The translations under genes were made by a program, and so were the position numbers. This document shows positions 24,046-36,305 of a stretch of 64,000 nucleotides of DNA, in pieces; position 1 is the first letter of the stretch; every line of letters starts with the position of its first letter. Location of the stretch: contig NW_022097996.1 in the NCBI RefSeq assembly GCF_002288925.2, forward strand, positions 14,940,855-15,004,854, read 5' to 3'. The notes under the pieces are model-generated. The model did no database searches. It was not told the origin of the DNA and was given only the letters and a program-made list of their open reading frames with translations. The DNA comes from Delphinapterus leucas (taxonomy: Eukaryota > Chordata > Mammalia > Artiodactyla > Monodontidae).

Positions 24046-25968
24046 TCCCCCCTGATCATAGTCATTTTAAATTTCAGGTCTGATAGTGCCAACATCCCTG
24101 CCACATCTGAGTCTTGTTCTCATGCTCGCTTTTTCTCTTTAAACTGTTTTCTCCCTTTTAGTATAATTTGTACCTTTTTCTTGATAGCTGAACATCATGT
24201 ACTGAGTAAAAGGAAGTGTGGTAAATAAGCCGTTAATAATGTGGTGGCAACGTGTGGGGAATGGAAAGCATTCTGTAGTGTTATAATTAGGTCTCAGTCT
24301 TTTAGTGACCCTGTGCCCTTTGACTGTTAACTTTACAAATGTTTCTCAGTTTTTCCTCCCTTAGATGGGAAAGGATGGCTAGTGTGGACAGGAGTTGGGT
24401 ATTTTCTTTCCTCATGTGGAAGGGTAGAGAGGGCTGAGGTTGGTATTTGCTATCCCCTGATGTGGTTAAGCTCTGAAAAAATACCATTTAGGCTGTGGTA
24501 AGAGTTTCTCTGGAGGGCAGGCCTTGTTAAGAAGAACAAAATGCTCTGGCAAGTTTCAAAATTGTTCCTTTTCCCTTCTCCTACTAGAAGTATGAGGGGC
24601 TTTTTCTCTGATATGTACTGTGAGAATTTGGTTAGGTTTCTGGAGATAAACTCACAAATTTGTGGGAGTCTCCTTTTGACTGAGTCCCACTGGATTTTTT
24701 AACTCTCAAACTTGTCCACACTGCATTTCCAGCAATTCATCAATTATAGTTTAGGTTTTCCTACATGTGTACTGGTTCCCATAGAAGTTTCTCCTTGTGG
24801 GTTTCTGCTCTGGTAAGTTGTGATAATTTGTTTCTCCAATTGCCTGTCTGTCTCTTCAGTTTGGGGGATAATGGTTTGCCCTGTGACCTCATTTCTCTGG
24901 AAGATCCAATAATAGTTTTTATTATTCAGTATGTTCAGCTTTTTATTTATTGTTAGGACAAAGTGACGACTTCCAAACTCTTTACATGCCAGATCAAAAA
25001 CAGAAAGCCTCTGCTGTTGTTTTTTGTTTGTTCCTATGTACATAAGGTGTCTTTTTTCCTTAGTCAACTTTTCAGAGTTTCTATTGTCACTAGTTTTGAG
25101 AAATGTAGTTATGATATGTTTTGGCATATTTTCTTCTTCTTCAGGTTTGTGAGGTTCTTGAATCTATGGGTATATAGAGTTCATCAAATTGGGGGAAATT
25201 TGACCATTATTCCTTTAAATATTTTTGCTTGTCCCCCCCTTTGGGGATGCTAAATATTTGTATGTTAGGATGCCTGAAACTGTCTTGCTGCTCACTGATG
25301 CTCTGGTGTCTATTTTTTGTGTCCATTTTCTGAGATTACTTTTGGACAGTTTCCATTGCTATGATTTTTAGTTCAGTATTTCTTCCTCAATGTAACCTAA
25401 TATTAATACAATACAGTGTACTTTTAATCTCAAGCATAGTGGTTTTCTTATTATGAAGTTTGAATCATGTCTTTTTTATACCTTCCATATCTATTTAATT
25501 CATTTAATCTTCCCTCTATCTCCTTGATCATTTTTAATACAGTTATAAGTGTACTTTAATGTTCTTGTCTACTAATTCAATCATGTCATTTCTGGGTTTA
25601 TTTCTAATTCATTTTTCTCCTCTTTCTGGGTTATATTTACCTCTTTATTTTCATGCCTGATAATTTATAATTGTATGCCAGACACTGTGAATTGTTGTAT
25701 GCTGAATATTTTCATATTTCCACTAATATTTTTGAGATTTGTTCTTAAATGCAGTTTAGTTACTTGGAAACATTTGATCCATTGGGTCTTTCTTCTAAAG
25801 TTTGTTAGACAGGATCAGAGCAGCATTTGGTATAGGGCTAAATTGCCCCACTAGTGAGGCAAAACGTATCTATCTGAGTACCTTACCCAGTGCCCCACAA
25901 ATTATGAGACTTTCCACTGTGGGTGTCCAGAACAGGAACAATTTCCATCCCTGTGCAGTGTTGAGTGT

Positions 25969-26007
<39 letters not shown>

Positions 26008-26040
26008 CTCTCTCCTGCCTGGTTCTGTGTCCTGGAATGC
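24046..26040 (-). mobile_element. Ancient L1M 5' region and ORF1
   Basis: Diverged minus-strand L1M sequence. The 5' UTR-like part (about 24130-24960) contains AGGTCTCAGTCTTTTAGTGA. ORF1-like sequence follows (about 24960-25790). No intact frame. Confidence 0.55.
25969..26004. repeat. TG dinucleotide repeat
   Basis: About seventeen TG units within the ancient L1M. Confidence 0.95.
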
Positions 26041-26590
26041 TAGTCATTTTGACCTCCCTCAGCTCATCTCCCCATGCAATTTTTTAAGTAAACATTTTCG
26101 ATTTAGCAAAAATGTATGAAAAATAGTACAGAGTTTCCATGTACCCCACACCTAGTACTCTCTACTATTTACATCTTACATTAGTATGGTGTTTGTCACA
26201 AGTAATGTATCAATACTGACACATTATTACTAACCTCATTCAGAATCTACTTTTTTGTATGTTCTTTTTTGTGTTCCAGGAGCCCATCCAGGATTACATT
26301 TGGTCATCATGTTTCCTTCTGGCTGTGACACACTTCATTTTTGATGACCTTGACAGGTTTAAGGAGTACTAGAGAGGTATTTTGTAGGATATCCCTGAAT
26401 TGAGCTTTTTCTAATGGTTTTCTCATGATTAGACTGGTGTTATGTGTTTTGAGGAGGAAGGCCATAGAGGAACGTGCTACTCATTACATCAAATCTTTAG
26501 TACATATCATCAACATGATTTATCATTGTTAGTGTTAACCTTGGTCATATGGCTGAGTCCCCAAGTAACTTAGAACACCATTTTGTGCTG
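26041..26590 (-). mobile_element. Ancient L1M 3' UTR
   Basis: Minus-strand copy of the old L1M 3' UTR type also seen at 1441-1945. The plus strand reads AGAGTTTCCATGTACCCCAC near 26130. Confidence 0.6.
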
Positions 26591-26599
26591 TTCGTCCTC

Positions 26600-27243
26600 T
26601 GTTTAGAGACAGGAAGAGCTATAAACAAATACTGAACTATAGTTTCTTATTTTGCAGAAGAGTAGATTAGCCATTCTGTACTTCCTATGTATTCTAGAGA
26701 GAGAATATGGAAATATATTGTGGATAATGGGAGCTGTGTTTCTCACTGTCAGAAAAGGGAGTTACAAATATGGAAAGGGAAGTGAGCATAAACATTTTCA
26801 TTTTGGATATGAATTGGGGGTATTAAAATGAACTCATGCTTTTAAATATATAGATACTGAAACAGATCACATGTGCATGTACATGATATTTTGAATGTTT
26901 ATGGGAATGTATGTATAGTTATTCATTTATTTATTAGTTCTTTCCCTGATACAAGAAATTATAATATTTCAATAGCAATGTATACACAGCACCCAGATCT
27001 TGGTTTCTAATATTATCCTCTTCTATAAATAAATATGATATTATATTATCCTCATCTTCATGTATCCTTTATGACATTGCTAACTTGGGGCTAGGAAAAG
27101 AAAAATGAACTTGGAACACCTTGTGGCAGAAAATAAGAAGTACTCAAAAAAAAATGGGAATACATCCAAAGGACATAGGAGTTTGCCTGAAGGGATGCCC
27201 ACTTGTCTAATATGAGATAATTTGAGCATCAAAATAAATAATG
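26600..27243 (+). mobile_element. Ancient repeat (L1ME-like 3' region), segment 1 of 4
   Basis: An old interspersed repeat, probably L1ME-like 3' sequence (GCATAAACATTTTCATTTTG near 26790). The sequence before the first full-length L1 (AGCATCAAAATAAATAATG, ending at 27243) continues as GACATTAAGGTG at 34354. The family name is tentative. The continuity across insertions is the firmer point. Confidence 0.5.
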
Positions 27244-28418
27244 GGGATGAAGGGAAGATAGCGGAAGAGTAAGACGTGGAGATCACCTTCCTCCCCACAG
27301 ATACACCAGAAATACATCTACACGTGGAACAACTCCTACAGAACACCTACTGAACGCTGGCAGAAGACCTCAGACCTCCCAAAAGACAAGAAACTCCCCA
27401 CGTACCTGGGTAGGGCAAAAGAAAAAAGAATAAACAGAGACAAAAGGATAGGGACGGGACCTGCACCAGTGGGAGGGAGATGTGAAGGAGGAAAAGTTTC
27501 CACACACTAGGAAGCCCCTTTGCGGGTGGAGACTGCAGGTGGCAGAGGGGGAAGCTTCGGAGCCGTGGAGGAGAGTGCAGCCACAGGGGTGCGGAGGGCA
27601 AAGCGGAGAGATTCCCGCACAGAGGATCGGTGCCGACCGTCACTCACCAGCCTAAAAGGCTTGTCTGCTCACCCGCCGGGGTGGGTGGGGCTGGGAGCTG
27701 AGGCTAGGGCTTCGGTCAGAGCGCAGGGAGAGGACTGGTGTTGGTGGCGTGAACACAGCCTGCAGGGGGTTAGTGCATCATGTCTAGCCGGGAGGGATGC
27801 CGGGGGAAAGTCTGGACCTGCCGAAGAGGCAAGAGACATTTTCTTCCCTCTTTGCTTCCTGGTGCGCGACGAGAGGGGATTAGGAGCGCTGCTTAAAGGA
27901 GCTCCAGAGATGGGCGCGAGCCACGGCTAAAAGCGCAGACCGCAGAGACATGCATGAGACGCTAAGGCTGCTGCTACCACCAACAAGAAGCCTGTGTGCA
28001 AGCACAGGTCACTATCCACAACTCCCTTCCGGGGAGCCTGTGCAGCCCGCCACTGCCAGGGTCCCGGGATCCAGGGACAACTTCCCCGGGAGAACACATG
28101 GCACGCCTCAGGCTGGTGCAACGTTATGCCGGCCTCTACCGCCGCAGGCCTGCCCCGCACTCCGTGTCCCTCCCTCCCCCCAGCCTGAGTGAGCCAGAGT
28201 CCCCAAAGCAGCTGCTCCTTTAACCCCGTCCTGTCTGAGCGAAGAACAGACTCCCTCCGGCGACCTACACGCAGAGGTGGGGCCAAATCCAAAGGTGAGC
28301 CCCAGGAGCTGTGAGAACAAAGAAGAGAGAGGGAAATCTCTCCCAGCAGCCTCAGAAGCAGCGCATTAAACCTCCACAATCAACTTGATGTACCCTGCAT
28401 CTGTGGAATACATGAATA

Positions 28419-28641
28419 GACAACCAATCATCCCAAATTGAGGAGATGGACTTTAAGAGCAAGATTTATGATTTTTTCCCCTTTTCTTCTTTTTGTGAGT
28501 GTGTATGTGTATGCTTCTGTGTGAGATTTTGTCTGTATAACTTTGCTTCCACCATTTGTCCTAGGGTTCTATTCGTCCAGTTTTTTAAATTTTTTTCTTA
28601 ATAATTATTTTTTATTTTAATAACTTTATTTTACTTTATCT

Positions 28642-28681
<40 letters not shown>

Positions 28682-29002
28682 TCATTTTCTTTCCTTCCTT
28701 CCCTCCTTTAGACAACAAATCATCCCAAATTGAGGAGATGGACTTCGAGAGCAAGATTTATTATTTTTTCCCCTTTTCCACTTTTTATGAGTGTGTATGT
28801 GTATGCTTCTGCATGAGATTTTGCCTGTATAGCTTTGCTTTCACCATTTGTCCTAGGGTTCTATCAGTCCGGGGTGTTTTTGTTTGTTTTTTTAAAATTT
28901 TTTTCTTAATAATTATTTTCTATTTTAATAACATTATTATATTTTATTTTACTTTATTTTATTTTACTTCATCTTCTTTCTTTTTTTCCTTCCTTCCCTC
29001 AT
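28419..29002 (+). repeat. 292-bp tandem duplication in L1 5' UTR
   Basis: Two near-identical units start with GACAACCAATCATCCCAAAT at 28419 and GACAACAAATCATCCCAAAT at 28711. Each runs through a TGTGTATGTGTATGCTTCTG segment and an AT-rich part into a pyrimidine microsatellite. L1 copy 2 has only one such unit, near 43035-43330, so the duplication is specific to copy 1 in this window. Confidence 0.9.
28643..28706. repeat. TTTC / TTCC microsatellite
   Basis: About eleven CTTT units, a short ATTTTC interruption, then CCTT units, at the end of the first duplicated unit of the L1 5' UTR. Confidence 0.92.
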
Positions 29003-29065
29003 TCCTTCCTTCCTTCCTCCCCCCTCCCTCCTTCCCTCCCTCCCTCCCTCCTTTCTTTCTTTCAC
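28975..29065. repeat. CCTT / CCCT pyrimidine tract
   Basis: A long C/T-only tract (TTCCTTCC and CCTCCCTC units) at the end of the second duplicated unit. Its complement is a polypurine strand of about 80 bp. Confidence 0.9.
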
Positions 29066-29613
29066 TTTTCTTTCTACTTCTACTAATTCTTTCTACTTTT
29101 TCTCCCTTTTATTCTTAGCCGTGTGAATGAAAGTCTCTTGGTGCTGCAGCCAGGAGTCAGTGCTGTGCCCCTAAGGTGGGAGAGCCACCTTCAGGACGCT
29201 GGTCCACAAGAGACCTCCCAGCTCCACATAATATCAAATGGCAAAAATCTCCCAGAGATCTCCATCTCAACACCAGCACCCAGCTTCACTCAACGACCAG
29301 CAAGCTACAGTGCTGGACATCCTATGCCAAACAACTAGCAAGACAGCAACACAAAACCACCCATTAACAGAGTCTGCCTAAAATCTTAATAAGTCCACAG
29401 ACACCCCAAAACACACCACCAGACGTGGACCTGACCACCAGAAAGACAGGATTCAGCCTCAACCACCAGAACACAGGCACTAGTCCCCTCCACCAGGAAG
29501 CCTACACAACCCACTCAACCAACCTTAGCCACTGGGGACAGACACCAAAAACAATGGGAACTACGAACCTGCAGCCTGCAAAACGAGACCCCAAACACAG
29601 TAAGATAAGCAAA

Positions 29614-30485
29614 ATGAGAAGACAGAAGAACACACAGCAGATGAAGGAGCAAGATAAAAACCCACCAGACCTAACAAATGAAGAGGAAATGGGCAGTCTA
29701 CCTGAAAAAGAATTCAGAATAATGATAGGAAAGATGATCCAAAATATTGGAAATAGAATAGATGAAATGCAAGAAACATTTAGCAAGGACCTAGAAGAAC
29801 TAAAGATGAAACAAACAATGATGAACAACACAATAAGTGAAATTAAAAATACTCTGGATGGAATCAATAGCAGAATAACTGAGGCAGAAGAATGGATAAG
29901 TGACCTGCAAGATAAAATAATGGAAATAACTACTGCAGAGCAGAATAAAGAAAAAAGAATGAAAAGAACTGAGGACACTCTCAGAGACCTCTGGGACAAC
30001 ATTAAATGCACCAACATTCGAATTATAGGGGGTCCAGAAGAAGAAGAGAAAAAGAAAGGGACTGAGAAAATATTTGAAGAGATTATAGTTGAAAACTTCC
30101 CTAATATGGGAAAGGAAATTGTTAATCAAGTCCAGGAAGCACAGAGAGTCCCATACAGGATAAATCCAAGGAGAAATACGCCAAGACACATATTAAGCAA
30201 ACTGTCAAAAATTAAATACAAAGAAAACATATTAAAAGCAGCAAGGGAAAAACAACAAATAATACACAAGGGAATCCCCATAAGGTTAACAGCTGATCTT
30301 TCAGGAGATAGTCTGCAAGCCAGAAGGCACGGCAGGACATATTTAAAGTGATGAAGGAGAAAAACCTGCAACCAAGATTCCTCTACCCAGCAAGGATCTC
30401 ATTCAGATTTGATGGAGAAATTAAAACCTTTATAGATAAGCAAAAGCTGAGAGAGTTCAGCACCACCAAACCAGCTTTACAATAA
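29614..30485 (+). pseudogene. L1 ORF1 (RNA-binding chaperone), frameshifted near its end
   Basis: L1 ORF1p is a trimeric coiled-coil RNA-binding protein that packages L1 RNA. I place the start at the ATG of MRRQKNTQQMKEQDK (29614), because sequence upstream is 5' UTR that happens to stay open in frame. The coiled coil covers about residues 35-120 (IDEMQETFSKDLEELKMKQ, IKNTLDGINSRITEAEEWIS). The RRM part follows (NIRIIGGPEEEE), then the C-terminal domain (VPYRINPRRNTPRHIL). A one-base deletion near 30328, in the sequence normally encoding ARREWQD, shifts the frame and ends the protein at 30351. The original frame continues to the normal stop at 30483-30485. It is nearly complete, the best-preserved ORF1 here. 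Confidence 0.88.
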
Positions 30486-30564
30486 ATGCTAAAGGAACTT
30501 ATCTAGGCAAGATACACAAGACAAGGAAAAGACCTACAAAAACGAACCCAAAACAATTAAGAAA

Positions 30565-33500
30565 ATGGGAATACGAACATACATATCAAAATTACCTTAA
30601 ATGTAAATGGACTAGATGCTCCCACCAAAAGACACAGATTGGCTGAATGGATACAGAAACAAGACCTGTATATATGCTGTCTCCAAGAGACCCACTTCTG
30701 ACCTAGAGACACATACAGACTGAAAGTAAGGGGACGGAAAAAGATATTCCATGCAAATGGAAACCAAAAGAAAGCTGGAGTAGCAATTCTCATATCAGAC
30801 AAAATAGACTTTAAAATAAAGACTATTAGAAGAGACAAAGGACACTATCTAATGATCAAGGGATTGATCCAAGAAGAAGATATAACAATTGTAAATATTT
30901 ATGCACCCAACATAGGAGCACCTCAATACATAAGGCAAATACTAAGAGCCAGAAAAGAGGAAATCGACAGTAACACATTCATAGTAGGGGACTTTAACAC
31001 CCCACTTTCACCAATGGACAGATCATCCAAAATGGAAATAAATAAGGAAACACAAGCTTTAAATGATACATTAAACAAGATGGACCTAATTGATATTTAT
31101 ATGACATTTCATCCAAAAACAACAGAATACACATTTTTCTCAAGTGCTCATGGAACATTCTCCAGGATAGATCATATCTTGGGTCACAAATCAAGCCTTG
31201 GTAAATTTAAGAAAATTGAAATTGTATCAAGTATCTTTTCTGACCACAATGCTATGAGACTAGATATCAATTACAGGAAAAGATCTGTAAAAAAATACAA
31301 ACACATAGAGGCTAAACAATACACTATTAATAACGAAGTGATCACTGAAGAAATCAAAGAGGAAATAAAAAAATACCTAGAAACAAATGACAATGGAGAC
31401 ACGATGACCCAAAACCTATGGGATGCAGCAAAAATTTCTAAATTCTTAAAAAGGCACAACCTGCCAAGACTGAATCAGGAAGAAATAGAAAATATGAACA
31501 GACAAATCACAAGCACTGAAATTGAAACTGTGATTAAAAATCTTCCAACAAACAAAAGCCCAAGACCAGATGGCTTCACAGGCGAATTCTCTCAGACATT
31601 TAGAGAAGAGCTAACACCTATCCTTCTCAAACTCTTCCAAAATAAAGCAGAGGGAGGAACACTCCCAAACTCATTCTACGAGGCCACCATCACCTTGATA
31701 CCAAAACAGACAAAGATGTCACAAAGAAAGAAAACTACAGGCCAATATCACTGATGAACAAACATGCAAAATTCTTCAACAAAATACTAGCAAACAGAAT
31801 CCAACAGCACATTAAAAGGATCATACACCATGATCAAGTGGGGTTTATTCCAGGAATGCAATGATTCTCCAATATATGCAAATCAATCAATGTAATATAG
31901 CATATGAACAAATTGAAAGGGAAAAAACATATGATCATCTCAATAGATGCAGAGAAAGCTTTCAACTAAATTCAACACCCATTTATGATAAAAACTCTCC
32001 AGAAAGTAGGCATAGTAGGCATAGTAGACATAGGAACCTACCTCAACATAATAGAGGCCATATATGACAAACCCACAGCCAACATCATTCTCAATGGTGA
32101 AAAACTGAAAGCATTTCCACTAAGATCAGGAACAAGACAAGGTTGCCCTCTCTCACCGCTCTTATTCAACATAGTTTTGGAAGTTTTAGCTACAGCAATC
32201 AGAGAAGAAAGGGAAATAACAGGAATCCAAATTGGAAAAGAAAAAGTAAAGTTGTCACTGTTTGCAGATGACATGATACTATACATAGAGAATCCTAAAG
32301 ATGCTACCAGAAAACTACTAGAGCTAATCAATGAATTTGGTAAAGTAGCAGGATACAAAATTAATGCACAGTAATCTCTGGCATTCCTATACACTAATGA
32401 TGAAAAATCTGAAAGTGAAATCAAAAAAACACTCCCATTTACCATTGCAACAAAAAGAATAAAATATCTAGGAATAAACCTACCTAAGGAGAGAAAAGAC
32501 CTGTATGCACAAAATTATAAGACACTGATGATAGAAATTAAAGATGATACAGATAGATATAGAGATATACCATGTTCTTGGATTGGAAGAATCAACATTG
32601 TCAAAATGACTCTATTACCCAAAGCAATCTACAGATTCAATGCAATCCCTATCAAACTACCACTGGCATTTTTCACACAACTAGAACAAAAAATTTCACA
32701 ATTTGTATGGAAACACAAAAGACCCCGAATAGCCAAAGCAATCTTGAGAACGAAAAACGGAGCTGGAGGAATCAGGCTCCCTGACTTCAGACTATACTAC
32801 AAAGCTACAGTAATCAAGACAATATGGTACTGACACAAAAACAGAAAGATCAGTGGAACAGGATAGAAAGCCCAGAGATAAACCCATGCACATATGGTCA
32901 CCTTATCTTTGATAAAGGAGGCAGGAATGTACAGTGGAGAAAGGAGAGCCTCTTCAATAAGTGGTGCTGGGAAAACTCGACAGGTACATGTAGAAGTATG
33001 AGATTAGATCACTTCCTAACACCATACACAAAAATAAACTTAAAGTGGGTTAAAGACCTAAATGTAAGGCCAGAAACTATAAAACTCTTAGAGGAAAACA
33101 TAGGCAGAACACTCTATGACATAAATCACAGCAAGATCCTTTTTGACCCACCTCCCAGAGAAATGGAAATAAAAACAAAAATAAACAAATGGGACCTAAT
33201 AAAACTTCAAAGCTTTTGCACAGCAAAGGAAACCATAAACAAGAACAAAAGACAACCCTCAGAATGGGAGAAAGTATTTGCAAATGAAGCAACTGACAAA
33301 GGATTCATCTCCAAAATTTACAAGCAGTTCATGCAGCTCAATAACAAAAAAACAACCCAATCCAAAACTGGGCAGAAGACCTAAATAGACATTTCTCCAA
33401 AGAAGATATACAGACTGCCAACAAACACATGAAAGAATGCTCAACATCATTAATCATTAGAGAAATGCAAATCAAAACTACAATGAGATATCATCTCACA

Positions 33501-33976
33501 CTGGTCAGAATGGCCATCATCAAAAAATCTACAAAAATAAATGCTGGAGAGGTTGTGGAGAAAAGCGAACCCTCTTGCACTGTTGGTGGGAATGTAAATT
33601 GATACAGCCACTATGGAGAACAGTATGGAGGTTCCTTAAAAAACTAAAAATAGAACTATCATACAACACAGAAATCCCACTACTCGACATATACCCTGAG
33701 AAAACCATAATTCAAAAAGAGTCATGTACCAAAATATTCATTGCAGCTCTATTTACAATAGCCCAGAGATGGAAACAACCTAAATGTCCATCATCGGATG
33801 AAAGGATAAAGAAGATGTGGCCCATATATACAATGGAATATTACTCAGCCATAAAAAGAAACGAAATTGAGCTATTTGTAGTGAGGTGGATAGACCTAGA
33901 GTAAGTCATACAGAGTGAAGTAAGTCAGAAAGAGAAAGACAAATACCGTATGCTGACACATATATATGGAACTTAA
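30565..33976 (+). pseudogene. L1 ORF2 (endonuclease-reverse transcriptase), broken
   Basis: ORF2p nicks DNA and reverse-transcribes L1 RNA at the nick. The frame starts at the ATG at 30565 and is stopped early by TGA at 30699-30701, right after LQETHF. Endonuclease residues remain in the open segment 30852-31754 (VNIYAPNIGAP, GDFNTPLSPMDRSS, FSRIDHILGHKSSLGKF, SDHNAMRL). That segment passes without a frame change through a junction at about 31433, where roughly 137 codons between endonuclease and reverse transcriptase are absent. Further frameshifts follow near 31710. The reverse transcriptase motifs [20 protein letters not shown] and FADDM (32261-32275) are present. The C-terminal [12 protein letters not shown] segment is at 33575-33904. 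Confidence 0.88.
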
Positions 33977-34353
33977 GGAAAAAAAAGTGTCATGAAGAAC
34001 CTAGGGGTAAGACAAGAATAAAGACACAGACCTACTAGAGAATGGACTTGAGGATATGGGGAGGGGAAAGGGTAAGCTGTGACAAAGCTTAGAGAGAGGC
34101 ATGGACATATATACACTACCAAATGTAAGGTAGATAGCTAGTGGGAAGCAGCCACATAGCACAGGGAGATCAGCTCTGTGCTTTGTGACCGCCTGGAGGG
34201 TTGGGATAGGGAGGGTTGGAGGGAGGGAAACGCAAAAGGGAAGAGATATGGGTCATATGTATATGTATAACTGATTCACTTTGTTATAAAGCAGAAACTA
34301 ACACATCATTGTAAAGCCATTATACTCTCATAAAGATGTAAAAAATAATAAAT

Positions 34354-34484
34354 GACATTAAGGTGAATAAAATAAGAATCCAGGATTCCTTATGCATATA
34401 ATAAAAGAGTAAAGGAAAGCATGGGTTAATTTAAAAAATTACAGAGAGAGAAAGGAAATATCTTTCTTATACTAGAAATCGTCT
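34354..34484 (+). mobile_element. Ancient repeat, segment 2 of 4
   Basis: Continuation of the 26600-27243 repeat beyond L1 copy 1, starting GACATTAAGGTGAATAAAAT. It ends where the older L1 begins. Confidence 0.5.
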
Positions 34485-35962
34485 AGAAGAAGTGACATCA
34501 ACAACATGGCAGGATAAGAGTTTCTACCATCTTCCCCCCAAAAGAAAACATATTTAGACAATTAACAATGGGTAAGAGACATTTGTGGATGTCCAGGAGG
34601 ACAGTTCTAGCACAGCATTGGAACAAAAAAAGAAAAATCTGAGAGTGGATGCATTAAATAGGGAAGATGAACAGTTTAACATTACCTGTATCAACCCTCC
34701 CCCAAGGCAGTTTAGCTCAGTACCAAGAGGGAATTTCTTGGCCATGTTTTCTCCCATGGGGAAAAGCAAGCATATGAATGAGCACCCAGCTTCTTCAGCT
34801 CTGCAGGATGCTAAAAAACAGACCTACTTCTTTTTCACCCCACCCAGAATACTGAGGTGTGCAGTGAGATGAGGACAGGGAATGACTGGGAGAAGAGTAG
34901 CTACGTCTCTCAGAGGGCATCAAAGAGATGTGGATCCTATTAACTGCATTAGAGGTTCCAACAGGGAGCCCACCCATGACTGCTGGTAATGCCTTGCCTA
35001 CAGATCCCCCCAACTGACCCAATGCCTCACATGCCTCACTCACACATACCCTCACACATTGTGACCATCTCCCTGTGCATGCCCCCCCCACAGAATGGTG
35101 AGAGTGAGCCTGTGTGGAGGCCTAGTGAGCTTGCATAGGAAGCTGGCACAACTGCAGAATCAGGAGAAACCTCATAAACGTAGGCATTCAGCACCACCTT
35201 AGGGAAAGCAAACGGGAGGTTGTCCACACCCAACCTGGCTTTGCAGTATTGATAGAAGGCATACAATCTTATTGTTTCTCCCACAAGAGGCAACAAGAAG
35301 CGTGGCACCAGCATATCCAAAGAAAATGTCTGAGAAAACCTCAGAATCCCTAACAGGGCTGATGGAAGGTATTTCTGTCCCAAAGTTAGTCAGTAAAGAT
35401 GGGAAGATGTCACATCCTCTTCAATACAAAGATAGCAATGCAAGACTTCAAGGAACATGAAAAATCAAGGAAACAGGATGTAACTGAAGGAACACAATAA
35501 TTTTCCAATAATCAAACCAAAAGAAATGGAGATCTGAAATTTGCCGGAGAAAGAATTCAAAATAGTTGTTTTAAGGAAACTCAGGGAGCTACAAGAAAAC
35601 ACAGAAAAACTATTCAACAAAATTAGGAAAACAACACACAAACAAAAACTTTTCAGTTTAACAGAGAGATAGAAATAATAAAAAAGAACATATCGGGCCA
35701 AAGAGCATAATGCATAAAACAAACAAAAAATAGAGAAAATCAATGAGAGAGAGGATCAAACAGAAGAATCTGTATAGTAGAAGACAGGTTTCTTGAAATT
35801 ATCCAGTCAGAAAACAAAGAAAAAAGAATGAAAAAGAATGAAGAAAGCCTCTGTGAGCTATGGGATAAAATTAAGAGAAGCAATCTATGCACTATTGGAG
35901 TCCCAGAAGGAGGAGACAGGGAGAGAGGGGTAGAAAGCTTATTTAAAGAAGTAATAGCTGAG

Positions 35963-36305
35963 GGCCTCCCTGGTGGCACAGTGGTTAAGAATCCACCTGC
36001 CAATGCAGGGGACATGGGTTTGAGCCCTGGTCCGGGAAGATCCCACATGCCACAGGGAAACTGACAATGACCACAACTACTGAACCTGCACTCTAGACCC
36101 CACAAGCTACAACTACTGAGCCCGTGTGCCACAACTACTGAAGCCTGCATGCCTAGAGCCTGTGCTCTGTAACAAGAGAAGCCACTGCAATGAGAAGCCC
36201 ACACACCACAACAAGAGTAGCCCCCTTCGACACAACTAGAGAAAGCATGCAGCAATGTAGACCCAACGCAGTCAAAAGTGAATAAATAAATTTATTTTTT
36301 AAAAA
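35963..36305 (+). mobile_element. Long CHR SINE with imperfect target duplication
   Basis: Head GGCCTCCCTGGTGGCACAGT, an extended body, then an AAATAAATTTATTTTTTAAA tail. It is flanked by AAGTAATAGCTGAG (35949-35962) and AAGCAATAGCCGAG (36306-36319), which differ at two positions, so the insertion is older than the perfect-duplication SINEs. It interrupts ORF1 of the older L1. Confidence 0.88.

Larger units (their letters stand above)
27244..34339 (+). mobile_element. Full-length L1 LINE, copy 1
   Basis: Plus-strand L1 of about 7.1 kb. It starts GGGATGAAGGGAAGATAGCG and has a GC-rich 5' UTR (27244 to about 29610). ORF1 (29614-30485) and ORF2 (30565-33976) are both broken, and the 3' UTR ends at AATAAATG-rich sequence near 34339. 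The flanks are AAAATAAATAATG (27231-27243) and AAAAATAATAAATG (34340-34353), probably a decayed target duplication. The 5' UTR carries a 292-bp tandem duplication and long TTTC/CCTT tracts. ORF2 has lost about 0.41 kb between endonuclease and reverse transcriptase. Confidence 0.9.

Noticed and set aside
27927..28379. 150-codon antisense frame in the L1 5' UTR, also open at 42546-42995
   Set aside because: Shared by two copies but begins with TTG rather than ATG in copy 1 and has no conserved ATG. GC-rich sequence leaves frames open by chance. The ATG-started frame is reported instead.
32100..32374. Reverse transcriptase motifs suggesting a retrovirus
   Set aside because: The FADD motif and surroundings are L1 ORF2 type. 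No LTRs, gag, protease, integrase or env sequence was seen anywhere.
34585..34872. 95-codon plus-strand frame at the start of the older L1
   Set aside because: Lies in the 5' UTR region of an old L1 with no detectable ORF1 similarity. Treated as chance.
35740..36255. 171-codon minus-strand frame with Cys-rich start
   Set aside because: Antisense of a CHR SINE plus antisense of L1 ORF1. The same SINE-derived peptide recurs at every SINE.
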